Counted from the first letter of the stretch, positions 18,318-28,348 are shown. The stretch: DNA of 46,697 bases from Rhodospirillales bacterium (GCA_029859805.1 JAOUCL010000006.1:1-46697), one strand, 5' to 3'. The notes: generated from the letters alone by a model not told the origin. Program-made: numbers and translations.

Positions 18318-19547
18318 TTGGAACTCTTCGCGGAACTGCTTGTCCTCTTGCTTGCGACGCGGGCCCTCGGCGAAGCGGCCGAACGTCTGGGCCAGCCCGC
18401 GTCCGTGGGCGAGCTGAGCGCCGGCATCCTCCTGGCCATCGCCGCCGCCAGGTTCGGCCACGATCTGCCGTTCCTGGAGCGCCTGGCGACCAGCGAAGCG
18501 CTGGAATACGCCGCGAACCTGGGAATCTTCTTTCTGGTGCTGCTGGCCGGCGTCGAACTCGACCCCGAGGAGATCCTGGACAAATCACGCGGCGCCTTCG
18601 TGGTCGCGCTGGGCGGCATGGCCTTGCCGCTGCTGGGCGGCCTGGCGCTCGCCTGGGTCTTCCTGCCCGAGTCCGAGCTCAAGCAGGGACAGGTCCTGCT
18701 GGTCGGCGTGGCGCTGTCTATCTCGGCGATTCCGGCGACCGTCAAGGTGTTCACCGATCTCGGCCTGCTGCACGCGCGGGTCGGCGAGACCGTCATCTCC
18801 GCGGCGGTGTTCGACGATATCCTGGGGCTGTTCCTGCTTGCGGTCCTGCTCGCCGTGCTGCAGACCGGCCAGGTGCCCGACCTGGCCACGCTCGGCCTGC
18901 TGCTGGCGAAGGTGGCGGGCTTCTTCGTCATCACCGTGGCCCTGGGCACCCACGTCTATCCGCGCGTTCGGCGCGGCCTCAAGCTCATGCAGGCGGCGGC
19001 CATGGAGTTCAGCGCGCTGGTCGCGGTCGCGCTGGCCTACGGTTTCCTGGCCGAGCTTCTAAACTTGCACTGGATCTTGGGCGCCTTCATGGCCGGGCTG
19101 TATTTCGCGCCATCGCGCGTGGGTCCGGCCGCCTACACCGAAATGAAGGCGATCCTCACCGCCTTGACCAGCGGCATCCTCGGGCCCCTGTTCTTCACCT
19201 CGATCGGCCTGCGTGTCAACCTTGGCACCGTCACCGCCGTGCCGCTGTTCCTGTCGCTGCTCATAGCCGTCGCGTTCTTCGGCAAGGTCGTCGGCGCCGG
19301 CCTGCCGGCCCTCTGGGCCGGGCTGGGCCGCCGCGAGGCCCTTGCGGTCGGGGTCGGCATGAGCGCGCGGGGTGCGGTCGAGCTGGTCGTCATCAGCATC
19401 GCTTACGAAGCAGGCCTCTTCGCGCCATCCGGCGCCGGCGACCCCCTGGTCGCACACCTCTTCTCGTCGCTCATTCTTATGGCCGTGGTCACGACGCTGC
19501 TCACGCCGATCATCCTGCGGCGGATCCTGCCCAAGACCGAACGCTGA
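18318..19547 (+). CDS. Kef-type cation:proton antiporter (CPA2)
   Basis: Polytopic; 'LGILAGV..', 'ATVKVFTDLGLLHARVGETVISAAVFDDILGLFLLAVL', 'LGAFMAGLYFAP', 'GMSARGAVELVVISIAY'; TTG start likely. Confidence 0.88.
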   Translation: MELFAELLVLLLATRALGEAAERLGQPASVGELSAGILLAIAAARFGHDLPFLERLATSEALEYAANLGIFFLVLLAGVELDPEEILDKSRGAFVVALGGMALPLLGGLALAWVFLPESELKQGQVLLVGVALSISAIPATVKVFTDLGLLHARVGETVISAAVFDDILGLFLLAVLLAVLQTGQVPDLATLGLLLAKVAGFFVITVALGTHVYPRVRRGLKLMQAAAMEFSALVAVALAYGFLAELLNLHWILGAFMAGLYFAPSRVGPAAYTEMKAILTALTSGILGPLFFTSIGLRVNLGTVTAVPLFLSLLIAVAFFGKVVGAGLPALWAGLGRREALAVGVGMSARGAVELVVISIAYEAGLFAPSGAGDPLVAHLFSSLILMAVVTTLLTPIILRRILPKTER

Positions 19548-19560
19548 CCCGCCCCGCGCG

Positions 19561-20550
19561 TCAGCCGTCCGGCCGTGCGAATTCCGCGACCACCGGCGCG
19601 TGGTAGGATTCGGGACTGTGGCTCACCGTGGCATAGGCGACCAGCTCGTCGCCCAGGGCCTCGTTGTGCACCTCGACCTGCCGGCAGTAGGCCATGAGGG
19701 GCCGCGAAACCAGGATGTGGTCCAGCATCTGCTTGTGGCCGTGGTGCAGGACCGAATACCGCTGGGAGTCCGGCAGCGTGCGCTCGAGCGGCACCAGCGC
19801 GCGGTATGCCAGGTGGCCGTTGCCGGTGTCCTCGACGTCGCCGCGGAGGATCCTGAGCGGCATTTCCCGCTCCTCGGCATTGAGATCGCCGCAGACCGCG
19901 ATCAGGGCGTCCGGCTCCTCGTCGAAGATCCGGTCGACCAGGAGGCGTGCCTCCAGCGCCTGGCCGCTGCGCTTCACGGTCGCGAGGAAGAAGCCCTCGG
20001 CCCAGCCCCCGACGCTGCGCCACGTGAACGCGTCCTGCTTCTGGCCGGCGACGAGTGCGGCCAAGGGCGCGCGCAGGTGCAGGTTGACGACGTGCAGGAT
20101 CCGCCCGCCGGGTAGTTCGACCGTGGCCTTGAGGAGCGGACGGTCCCACTCGACCGGCTGGGCCGCGGCCTCAGGCGGCTCGGCGGTTGCCGGCCGGTAG
20201 GCGGGCCGCGACACCAGTTCGTGGCGCAGCTGCTCCCGACCGGAAAGGGGCCAGCGGCTCAGTATGACCAGGTTGTGTACGTTGGCGACGCCGGCCTCGC
20301 TGCTGCTGGTCGTCGCGATGCGTTGGAACGTCCCATAGGGCGTGCCCTCGAGCAGACGGTCGAGGGCCAAGAGCCCACGCGGCCCGCCGTCCTTCGGCTG
20401 TTGACCGTTGACCTCCTGCAAGCAGAGGATATCAGCCGCAAGGCGCAGCAGCTGCGGGCGCAAGAGCGCGATGCGCTCGTCGAGCGGCGGATCCAGCTCC
20501 GGCCGATCGTCCAGATTCTCCAGGTTGAACGTAGCGATGCGAAGCGACAT
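19561..20550 (-). CDS. Endonuclease/exonuclease/phosphatase family protein
   Basis: 'MSLRIATFNLENLDD...ADILCLQEVNG...NLHLRAP...VCGDLNAEERE...DHILVSRPL'. Confidence 0.85.
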   Translation of the reverse strand: MSLRIATFNLENLDDRPELDPPLDERIALLRPQLLRLAADILCLQEVNGQQPKDGGPRGLLALDRLLEGTPYGTFQRIATTSSSEAGVANVHNLVILSRWPLSGREQLRHELVSRPAYRPATAEPPEAAAQPVEWDRPLLKATVELPGGRILHVVNLHLRAPLAALVAGQKQDAFTWRSVGGWAEGFFLATVKRSGQALEARLLVDRIFDEEPDALIAVCGDLNAEEREMPLRILRGDVEDTGNGHLAYRALVPLERTLPDSQRYSVLHHGHKQMLDHILVSRPLMAYCRQVEVHNEALGDELVAYATVSHSPESYHAPVVAEFARPDG

Positions 20551-20639
20551 GTCCCGGACAGCTCCTCCCTTGGCCCGGATCGTCCGATCTGCGCGCAGCG
20601 GGCCCGATGTTCCAATGCCCCGGCGCCCCCGGCCCCCGA

Positions 20640-21506
20640 TCAATGGGCCATGAGCACCGGGAGGGTCGCCGACCCTAGGATATCGCGGGTCGCGCCGCCG
20701 AGCACGAGCTCTCTCAAGCGGCTGTGTCCGTAGGCGCCCATGATCAGCAGGTCCGCGCCAAGCGCCTCGGCCGCCTCGAGGATCTGAACGCCGGCCGCCG
20801 CACTCCCCGGCGCAACGTGGCGGACCGCGGCGCGCACGCCGTGGCAGGCCAGGTAGCGGACAAGTCCTTCCGGACCGGCGGCGTCCTCGTCATCGCCGAT
20901 CGCGACCACCGTGACCTCCTCCGCCTGCATCAGGAACGGCAGCGCGCCGCCGACCGCGGCGGCAGCCTCCGCGGAGCCGTTCCAGGCGACCGCCACCTTT
21001 CGGCCGGGCGCCTCCGCCGGGGCGGGCGGGACCACCAAGACCGGCCGGCGGGTGTCGAACAGGGCGACCTCGAAGACCCCGGAGGCGATCCCCGCCGCTT
21101 CGGCGTCTGGCCGATCCAACACGATCAGATCGAACAGCCGTCCGCGTCTGGCAACCTCTTCGTTCGCGCGGCCGACCACGTGACGCCAGGCGGCGGCATA
21201 TCCGACCGCCGGCCCCGAACCCGCCTCGGCAAGTTCCAATCCCTTCGCGCCACAGCGTGCGGCGGCAAGCCGACGCACCTGTTTTCTCCGGGCCTCGGCG
21301 GCGGCCCGCCCGCCTTCGACCGCCAGACCCACCGCCGCTCCCGAGATCCCTTCGCTCAGGCCAGCCAGGGCGGTGACGGGATCGGTCTCGACGTGCAGCA
21401 GCTCTACGCAGGACTCGAAGCGCCGCCCCAGCTCAAGCGCCGCGTCGAGCGCCACCTCGCTGCCGGGGGCGCCGTCGATCGGGACCAGGATCGATCTTAT
21501 GGTCAC
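20640..21506 (-). CDS. Universal stress protein, tandem Usp domains
   Basis: 'MTIRSILVPIDGAPGSEVALDAALELGRRFESCVELLHVE...LLIMGAYGHSRLRELVLGGATRDILGSATLPVLMAH'. Confidence 0.9.
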   Translation of the reverse strand: MTIRSILVPIDGAPGSEVALDAALELGRRFESCVELLHVETDPVTALAGLSEGISGAAVGLAVEGGRAAAEARRKQVRRLAAARCGAKGLELAEAGSGPAVGYAAAWRHVVGRANEEVARRGRLFDLIVLDRPDAEAAGIASGVFEVALFDTRRPVLVVPPAPAEAPGRKVAVAWNGSAEAAAAVGGALPFLMQAEEVTVVAIGDDEDAAGPEGLVRYLACHGVRAAVRHVAPGSAAAGVQILEAAEALGADLLIMGAYGHSRLRELVLGGATRDILGSATLPVLMAH

Positions 21507-21587
21507 GACCTCCTCCGCTCACATTCGCCTCCGTCCACTCCGAGCCCGGCATTGACACCGCGCCGTCGGAACGGTCTGCGGGCCTGC

Positions 21588-22058
21588 CTACTGGCTCCAC
21601 CAGACTTCCGAGGCCTTGAAGGCCTTGGCGGCCTGCTTTGCCTCCGCGCTCCGCTCCACGTGCGGACGGTAGGCCATGTCCTCGATCAGGATATGATGGT
21701 TGAGCCACTCCTTCAGGAAGTTGAGCAATGCCTCGTTGACGACCTCGACGGATCCCGTCGTGTCCTCGTCAAACCGGCTGGTGACCTCCTGGATTCGCTT
21801 GACGAAGTCGCGGTGCTCGTTTTTCTGCGAGTCGAGGCCCGGATACTTGCAGGCGCTCATGACCTTTTCCTCGCGGGCGAAATGGAATTCGGCATAGCGC
21901 CGCAAGGACAGGAGGCACTGCCTGACGACGTCCCGGCGCGCCGCGTCGCCGGCATTGGCGGCAAGATCGTTGATCACCTTGATCAGGACCTTGTGGTCGT
22001 CGTCCAGTTCCTCCAGGCCGACGCTCATGGCCTCGGTCCACTGCATCAAGGGCATGGC
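21588..22058 (-). CDS. Bacteriohemerythrin
   Basis: 'MPLMQWTEAMSVGLEELDDDHKVLIKVINDLAA...YAEFHFAREEKVMSACKYPGLDSQKNEHRDFVKRI...WLNHHILIEDMAY'; start given as MPLMQW. Confidence 0.93.
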   Translation of the reverse strand, partial: AMPLMQWTEAMSVGLEELDDDHKVLIKVINDLAANAGDAARRDVVRQCLLSLRRYAEFHFAREEKVMSACKYPGLDSQKNEHRDFVKRIQEVTSRFDEDTTGSVEVVNEALLNFLKEWLNHHILIEDMAYRPHVERSAEAKQAAKAFKASEVWWSQ

Positions 22059-22174
22059 TGCGCCTCCTCGTCCGATTCGTCCGCGCCGGCCCGTACCCCG
22101 CGCTCTCCCCGTCCGGCCAATGCCGACGGCCACGGTCTTGTAACAAACCTAAGCAGCAAACTCGGAATCTTTCT

Positions 22175-22188
22175 TTGATCCAGGTCAA
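22175..22188. promoter_or_regulatory. FNR/FixK-type box upstream of hemerythrin-usp-EEP operon
   Basis: TTGATCCAGGTCAA, exact TTGA-N6-TCAA. Confidence 0.8.
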
Positions 22189-22264
22189 ATCTTCCGCTCG
22201 GGCGACTCTGCGCCACGGACTAGACGTGGTCCAGCGCCCTTAAGTCAAACGCGCCCTGGCGCGA

Positions 22265-23773
22265 TCACTGGGCCGGCCCGCCCTGCGTTTCGGCGGTGGC
22301 GCGGCGCCGGGCCCGGATCCGGCGGAAGATCGGGGCGCCCACGGATAGGATGGTCAGCAAGAGCAGGGTCACGACGATCGGCCGATCGAGAAAGCGCAGC
22401 CAGTTGTGGTCGAAGATGATGAGGGATTGCTTGAGGCTGTTTTCGACCAGCTCGCCCAGGATCAGGCCCATGATGATCGGCGCCGCGGAGAAGCCGTATC
22501 GCTTCAGGACGAAGCCCAGGATGCCGGCGATCACCATGATCCAGACGTCGAGGAGACTCTGCTGGAGCGCGTAGGAGCCGATACAGGCGAGCACGAAGAC
22601 CGAGGGCCAGAGGAACTTCACCGGGATCAGCGTCACCCGGGCGAAGAGCTTGGCCCCGAGCAGGCCGACCCCGAGGAAGATGATGTTGGCCAGGAGCATC
22701 GCCGTGAAGATGCCGTAGAGCAGCACAGGCGTCGTGGTGAACAGATGCGGGCCCGGGCGCAGCCCGTGGACCAGCAGCGCGCCCAGTATGACGGCCGTCG
22801 TCGCGCTGCCCGGAATGCCGAGCGCCAGCGTCGGCACCATCGCCGCCCCGGTGGCCGCGTTGTTGGCCGTCTCCGGCCCGGCGATGCCCCGAATGTCGCC
22901 GTGGCCGAACTTGGACTTGTCCTTGGCCCAGCGCTTGGCCTCGTTGTAGCCGATCATTGCGGCGACGGTCCCGCCTTCCGCCGGCAGCACCCCGATGAAG
23001 GCGCCGATCCCGCAGGACCGGGCGATGGTCGGCAGGCAGTGCCGGAAGTCGAGCCAGCTCGGCAGCTTCACCGCCTCTACCGCGGCGCGCACCACGACGC
23101 GGTCGAGCCGGCCCGACTGCAACAGGAACTCGGCGCCGGCGAAGAGCCCGATCATCACCGGGATGAAATGGACGCCATCCGACAGCTCCCAGAATCCGAA
23201 GGTGAAGCGGTCGACGCCCGTGGTGAAGTCCATGCCGATCGTGGCCAGAAGCACGCCGAAGGCGCCGCCCATCAGATTCTTGACCGGCGCTTCGCCGCTG
23301 ATCGAGGCCAGCATCGACAGGCCGAACAGGGCCAGCGCGAAATACTCCGGCGGGCCGAAATCATACGCGATGCGCGCCAGCAGGGGAGCGGCCACGATCA
23401 GCACGATGACGCTGAAGATCCCGCCGATCGCACTGCTGACCGAGGCGATGCCGAGTGCCTGTCCGGCCCGGCCCTTCTGGGCCAGCGGATAGCCGTCGAA
23501 GGCCGTAGCGGCGGCGGGCGGCGCGCCGGGCGCGTTGACCAGGATGGCGGTGATCGAGCCGCCATAGGTGCCCGCGCAATAGAGCGCGCTCAAGAGCGCG
23601 ATCGCGGGGATCGGCTCCATGGTCAGCGTAAAGGGCAGCAGCAGCGCCGTGGCCATGGTCGAGCTGAGACCCGGCATGGCCCCGACCAGCACGCCGGCGA
23701 CCGTGCCGGCCAGCACGACGCCGATCAGATAAGGATCGGCGAACAGCGATGCGGCGGTGAGAAAGGCGTCCAT
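22265..23773 (-). CDS. tctA: Tripartite tricarboxylate transporter permease TctA
   Basis: 'GAMPGLSSTMATALLLPFTL', 'YCAGTYGGSITAILVNAPGAPPAAATAFDGYPLAQKG'. Confidence 0.93.
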   Translation of the reverse strand: MDAFLTAASLFADPYLIGVVLAGTVAGVLVGAMPGLSSTMATALLLPFTLTMEPIPAIALLSALYCAGTYGGSITAILVNAPGAPPAAATAFDGYPLAQKGRAGQALGIASVSSAIGGIFSVIVLIVAAPLLARIAYDFGPPEYFALALFGLSMLASISGEAPVKNLMGGAFGVLLATIGMDFTTGVDRFTFGFWELSDGVHFIPVMIGLFAGAEFLLQSGRLDRVVVRAAVEAVKLPSWLDFRHCLPTIARSCGIGAFIGVLPAEGGTVAAMIGYNEAKRWAKDKSKFGHGDIRGIAGPETANNAATGAAMVPTLALGIPGSATTAVILGALLVHGLRPGPHLFTTTPVLLYGIFTAMLLANIIFLGVGLLGAKLFARVTLIPVKFLWPSVFVLACIGSYALQQSLLDVWIMVIAGILGFVLKRYGFSAAPIIMGLILGELVENSLKQSLIIFDHNWLRFLDRPIVVTLLLLTILSVGAPIFRRIRARRRATAETQGGPAQ

Positions 23774-23800
23774 GGATCGCGGGCGCTCCGACCTTCGTTG

Positions 23801-24304
23801 CTACCAGGGCCCGAACAGGCCCGGGTCGAAATGGACGCCCAGAACCTTGGCGAAGAGCCCGTAGATGGCAGCGGGAAACAGGATCGCGTAAGGAACGATC
23901 AGGTGCCAGCGCCGTTCTCCCCACAGGACAGGCAGGCCGAAACAGAGCAGCACCATCGCCGGCACGATCCCGAGCGCGTCGAAGGCGATGACGAAGGCGA
24001 TCATCACCGCCGCCGAAATCGCGATCGTCCACGGCATGGGCTTCAGGGCCTTCTCGGGCAGGCGCCAGGACAGGATCATCTGACCGGCGCTCAGAACCGC
24101 GATCACCGAAATAACCAGCCTCGGAAAGCTGGCCGGCTGCACGTTCTGCGCCAGGGCCGCCGGCGCCTGCTTGAAGCTGAAGGTGATCGCGTAGGCAACG
24201 GCGCAAGAGACCAGAACGCAGGCCCCGACGACGACGTCGCGCGGAAGACGGCGGGCGGCGGAGCCGTCCCCCACCCGCGACCTGTCGCCTATATCCCCGG
24301 ACAT
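23801..24304 (-). CDS. tctB: Tripartite tricarboxylate transporter small TM subunit TctB
   Basis: Four TM segments, located between tctA and tctC. Confidence 0.82.
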   Translation of the reverse strand: MSGDIGDRSRVGDGSAARRLPRDVVVGACVLVSCAVAYAITFSFKQAPAALAQNVQPASFPRLVISVIAVLSAGQMILSWRLPEKALKPMPWTIAISAAVMIAFVIAFDALGIVPAMVLLCFGLPVLWGERRWHLIVPYAILFPAAIYGLFAKVLGVHFDPGLFGPW

Positions 24305-24326
24305 GGTCCCGTCAAGCCCGCCCCGC

Positions 24327-25331
24327 TCAGAGCAGGCCCAGCTCCTTCAGCGAGGTCTGGCTTTCGTCGTACATGCGGCGAATGATCTTGTTCCACTCGT
24401 CCATGCCGACCACGCTGTTCTTCGGCATGCCGCCGCCCTGGAGATAGTCCTGATAGACCGAGTAGCTCATGGCCTTGAGCAGCCCCTTCTCGAGCACCTT
24501 CATGCGGTCGTCGGGCACGCCCTTCAGCACCGCGAACCCGCGCACCGTCGAGGCGATGGAGTCGATCCCCTTCTCCTTGGCCGTCGGCGTATCAGGCAGC
24601 GACTCGATGCGTTCCCCGGCCAGCACGGCGACCGGCCGGATCTCGCCCGTGCCGAACTGGGCCTCGCCCTCCTTATAGTTGAGCAGCGCCGCCTCGACGT
24701 TGCCGCCGACCAGGTTGGTCACGATTGCACCGCCGCCCTTGAATGGCACGGGGGTGAAAGGAATGCCGCCGGCCGCCTTGGCGAAGCCGTGGATGGCGAC
24801 ATGGTCGGCACCTCCGACGAAGGTCGTTCCCCACTTGAGCCCGCCCTTGCCTTTGTCTTTCGAGGCGGCGATCAGGTCCTCGAGCGTCTTGATCGGGCTG
24901 TTGCCGGGCACGCAGACGATCTGCGGGTCGTCGGTGGCCCGCGCGAGGCCGACGAGGTCGTCGATCTTCAGGGGCACCTTGCCCTGCGCGATCTGGAACA
25001 GGTGCGACTGGGTGATGGTCATGATGGTATAGCCGTCGCGCGGCTGCGAGTTGACGTACATCAGGGCCTTCGAACCGCTGCCGCCGCGCTTGCTCACGAC
25101 CGCCATGTCCTGCTTGAAGACGCGCCGCCCGCGCAGCATCATCATCCGGGTCGTGATGTCGGTGCCGCCGCCGGCCCCCGCGTGGGTGACGACGTTGATC
25201 GTCTTATCGGGAAACTCCTCGGCCGCCGCCCCGGGCGCCAGCCCGGCCAAGGCCGCGGCGCCGACGGCCACGGCCAGCGTGGCGCTCAGCACGGAACGCC
25301 TGGCGGTTTGTCGCGTGAAAAACTGTGTCAT
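24327..25331 (-). CDS. tctC: Tripartite tricarboxylate transporter substrate-binding protein (TctC/Bug)
   Basis: Signal peptide; 'FPDKTINVVTHAGAGGGTDITTRMM', 'KWGTTFVGGADHVAIHGFAKAAGG'. Confidence 0.92.
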   Translation of the reverse strand: MTQFFTRQTARRSVLSATLAVAVGAAALAGLAPGAAAEEFPDKTINVVTHAGAGGGTDITTRMMMLRGRRVFKQDMAVVSKRGGSGSKALMYVNSQPRDGYTIMTITQSHLFQIAQGKVPLKIDDLVGLARATDDPQIVCVPGNSPIKTLEDLIAASKDKGKGGLKWGTTFVGGADHVAIHGFAKAAGGIPFTPVPFKGGGAIVTNLVGGNVEAALLNYKEGEAQFGTGEIRPVAVLAGERIESLPDTPTAKEKGIDSIASTVRGFAVLKGVPDDRMKVLEKGLLKAMSYSVYQDYLQGGGMPKNSVVGMDEWNKIIRRMYDESQTSLKELGLL

Positions 25332-25434
25332 GCTCTCCTCCCTGTTTTGTCGTCCACCCTGCGCCTCCTGCGCAAGTTCGGGTGGCCGGATTACGTATCT
25401 TCGGCTCGCGCGCCGGACCCTGCGAATCGCTGGT

Positions 25435-26160
25435 TCAGCCGGCCGCGGCGCGTCTCTTTCGTGTCCCGGCGGGCGCGTCCTGCGCGGCCTCGTCCAGGGT
25501 GCCGGTAAAGCGTGCCTTGCCGTTCAGGACGTGGGCGCGCCCGGCCGCCTGCGCCGCCTCGGCGTCGCCGGCCACCACCGCCTCGAGGATGGCCTCGTGT
25601 TCCAGCAGGGACGCCTCGATGTTGGGGACCCTGGACAGCCCGCGCCGGCGGAACAGGTGCATCTCCTTGACCACGCCCTCGTAAACGCTCTTGGCCCGCC
25701 GGTTGCCGCAGAAATCGAGGATCTGGGCGTGAAACGCGACATTCAGGCGGTAATAGGCATCCTTATCCCCTTGGAGGCAGGCGTCCCGCATCCCTTTCAG
25801 GTTTTCCTGCAAGGACCGGCACTGCGCCCGGCTTCGCCGGCGCGCCAGGGTCGCGCAGGCGAGTCCGAACACCGCGCTGCGCAGATCGTAGAGGTCGAGC
25901 GCCTCCTCGAACCCGATCTTGCGGACGACGACCCCCTTGTTGGCGATGATGTCGACGAGGCCCGCCTCCTTGAGGCCGCGCATCGCCTCGCGCACGGGGC
26001 CCCGGCTGACTCCGAGCCGTTCGGCCGTCGCGCTTTCGCTCAACCGCGCGCCGGCCTTGAGCTCGCCGGTGAGGATCTGGCGTTCGATCTCCCTCTGCAC
26101 CGCCATGGCCAGCGTCTGGATGTTGCTGGCATGGAACGGCTTGTCCGCTTGCAACGCCAT
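25435..26160 (-). CDS. GntR-family (FadR/VanR-type) transcriptional regulator
   Basis: 'QREIERQILTGELKAGARLSESATAERLGVSRGPVREAMRGLKEAGLVDIIANKGVVVR' wHTH and FCD C-domain. Confidence 0.92.
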   Translation of the reverse strand: MALQADKPFHASNIQTLAMAVQREIERQILTGELKAGARLSESATAERLGVSRGPVREAMRGLKEAGLVDIIANKGVVVRKIGFEEALDLYDLRSAVFGLACATLARRRSRAQCRSLQENLKGMRDACLQGDKDAYYRLNVAFHAQILDFCGNRRAKSVYEGVVKEMHLFRRRGLSRVPNIEASLLEHEAILEAVVAGDAEAAQAAGRAHVLNGKARFTGTLDEAAQDAPAGTRKRRAAAG

Positions 26161-26214
26161 CGTGCCTCGCGCGTCTTGACCCCTGGAGCGTCCGACGGTA
26201 GGCAGCGGAGAGAA

Positions 26215-26263
26215 AACTGTCAACAGTTGGCAGTCAACAATTTGCTCACTACACTGTTTGCCG
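26215..26263. promoter_or_regulatory. Candidate GntR operator region between divergent genes
   Basis: aactgt-ca-acagtt inverted repeat plus nearby related half-sites ttggcagtcaacaa and actgttt. Confidence 0.4.
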
Positions 26264-26327
26264 ACGCAAACGGCGCGCCTGCTCGATGCGAAACGGGCCC
26301 GACCGACCGTAACGAAGTGAGGAGACC

Positions 26328-27518
26328 ATGACCCATCAACCCGCCAGCCAGGCGCTGTCCAGGTTCACGGTGCTCGATCTGACCCGCGTGCGGGCGGGAC
26401 CGACGGCGGTCCGCCAGCTGGCGGACTGGGGCGCCGACGTCATCAAGATCGAGATGCCGGCCACCGACCAGGGCGGCCAGCCGGGCGGCCCGCGCGACGG
26501 CCCCGACTTTCAGAACCTGCACCGCAACAAGCGGAGCATCACGCTGAACCTGAAGTCGCCGCAGGGCCTCGAAGTCTTCAAGCGGCTGGTCGCAAGAGCC
26601 GATGTCGTGGTCGAGAACTACCGCCCCGACGTCAAGGACCGGCTCGGCATCGACTACGAGTCGCTGAAGGCGATCAACCCCCGGCTGGTCTACGCCAGCA
26701 TCTCCGGCTTCGGCCAGGACGGCCCCTACAGCAAGCGCCCGGGCTTCGATCAGATCGCCCAGGGCATCGGCGGGCTAATGTCGATCACCGGCCTGCCCGG
26801 CCAGGGACCGGTCCGCGTCGGCATCCCGATCGCCGACCTCACCGCCGGCCTGTTCTGTGCCCAGGGCATCCTGGCCGCCCTGCTGGAGCGTGAGGTCTCC
26901 GGCGAGGGCCAGTGGCTGCAGACCTCGCTGCTGCAGGCGCAGGTCTTCATGCTCGATTTCCAGGCCGCGCGCTGGCTGGTCGATCACGAGGTGCCGCAGC
27001 AGGCCGGCAACAACCACCCGACCAGCATCCCGACCGGCGTGTTCGAAACCGCCGACGGGCATATGAACATCGCTGTCGCCGGACAGCCGATCTGGCTGCG
27101 CTTCTGCACGGCGATCGGCGACGAGGCCCTGGCCGAGGACCCGGCCTACGCGACGCCGAAGGACCGCTCGAAGAACCGCGACGCGCTCAACGCCGCGATC
27201 GCCGCGCACACCAGAGAAAAGACCACGGCCGAGTGGGTCGAGCTGTTCAACGCGGCGGGCGTGCCGGCCGGCGACATCAACACGATCGACAAGGTCTTCG
27301 CCGACCCGCAGGTGCGCCATCTGGGCATGGCCCAGCGCGTCGACTCGAGCGAGCGCGGGCCGATCGATCTGGTCGGCCAGCCGATCAGGATGAGCCGCAC
27401 GCCCAGCACCCTCGCCGCTCCGCCGCCGACCATGGGCCAGCACACCGGTGAGATCCTCGCCGACCTCGGCTACGGCGAGGCCGAGGTCGAGAGCCTGCGC
27501 GCGGCCGGCGCAATTTGA
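26328..27518 (+). CDS. CoA-transferase family III (CaiB/BaiF)
   Basis: 'FTVLDLTRVRAGPTAVRQLADWGADVIKIEMP', 'NKRSITLNLKSPQG', 'ADVVVENYRPDVKDRLGIDYESLKAINPRLVYASISGFGQDGPY'. Confidence 0.95.
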   Translation: MTHQPASQALSRFTVLDLTRVRAGPTAVRQLADWGADVIKIEMPATDQGGQPGGPRDGPDFQNLHRNKRSITLNLKSPQGLEVFKRLVARADVVVENYRPDVKDRLGIDYESLKAINPRLVYASISGFGQDGPYSKRPGFDQIAQGIGGLMSITGLPGQGPVRVGIPIADLTAGLFCAQGILAALLEREVSGEGQWLQTSLLQAQVFMLDFQAARWLVDHEVPQQAGNNHPTSIPTGVFETADGHMNIAVAGQPIWLRFCTAIGDEALAEDPAYATPKDRSKNRDALNAAIAAHTREKTTAEWVELFNAAGVPAGDINTIDKVFADPQVRHLGMAQRVDSSERGPIDLVGQPIRMSRTPSTLAAPPPTMGQHTGEILADLGYGEAEVESLRAAGAI

Positions 27519-27556
27519 CACCGCGCCGGGACCGGCGCTCGAGGGAAGGACGCAGA

Positions 27557-28348
27557 ATGACGAGCAGCGACAAGATCCTGAGCCGCGTGGACGGCGCGAC
27601 CGGCCACGTGGTCTTCAACAATCCGGACCGGCGCAACGCCGTCTCGCTGGAGATGTGGCAGGCCGTGGAAGAGACGATCGACGCCTATGCCGCGGACCCG
27701 GCCGTGCGGGTCGTCGTCTTCTCCGGCGCCGGCGGCAAGGCCTTCGTCTCCGGCGCCGACATCTCCAAGTTCGAGAGCGAGCGCGCGACCCGGGAGGCGG
27801 TCAAGCACTACAGCGCCACCACGGCCCGGGTCTACGAGAAGATCCAGAGTTTGCCCAAGCCGACTATCGCCAAGATCGACGGCTACTGCGTCGGCGGCGG
27901 CGTCGCGCTCGCCGTGTGCTGCGACCTGCGCATCTGCGGCGAAGGCTCGAGGTTCTCCGTCCCGGCGGCCAAGCTCGGCCTCGGCTACGGCTTCGCCGGG
28001 GTCAACCGTCTGGTCGCCCTGGTGGGTCCCTCCTTCGCCAAGGAGATCTTCTTCACCGCCCGGCTGTTCACGGCCGAGGAGGCGAAGGTCATGGGCCTGG
28101 TGAACCGGGTGGTGCCCGACGGCGAGGTCGCAGCCGTGGCCGAGGAGACCGCGGCCGGCATCACCGCCAACGCCCCGCTCACCGTCGATTCGATCAAGTT
28201 CATCGTCGGCGAGACCCTGAAGGACCCGGACGCGCGCGACCTGGACCGCTGCGCGGCGCTGGTCGAGGCCTGCTTCGACAGCCAGGACTACATCGAGGGC
28301 CGGCGCGCCTTCATGGAAAAACGCAAGCCCGCGTTCACCGGCGCCTGA
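27557..28348 (+). CDS. Enoyl-CoA hydratase/isomerase family protein
   Basis: 'VVVFSGAGGKAFVSGADISKFE', 'KPTIAKIDGYCVGGGVALAVCCDLRICGEGSRFSVPAAKLGLGYGF'. Confidence 0.94.
   Translation: MTSSDKILSRVDGATGHVVFNNPDRRNAVSLEMWQAVEETIDAYAADPAVRVVVFSGAGGKAFVSGADISKFESERATREAVKHYSATTARVYEKIQSLPKPTIAKIDGYCVGGGVALAVCCDLRICGEGSRFSVPAAKLGLGYGFAGVNRLVALVGPSFAKEIFFTARLFTAEEAKVMGLVNRVVPDGEVAAVAEETAAGITANAPLTVDSIKFIVGETLKDPDARDLDRCAALVEACFDSQDYIEGRRAFMEKRKPAFTGA

Noticed and set aside
5851-22058. Integrated prophage or ICE carrying the stress genes
   Set aside because: No integrase, phage structural or conjugation genes, and no flanking tRNA/att repeats were detected
22406-24385. 659-aa plus-strand ORF opposite tctA/tctB
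   Set aside because: Charged low-complexity mirror frame; TctA/TctB are strongly supported
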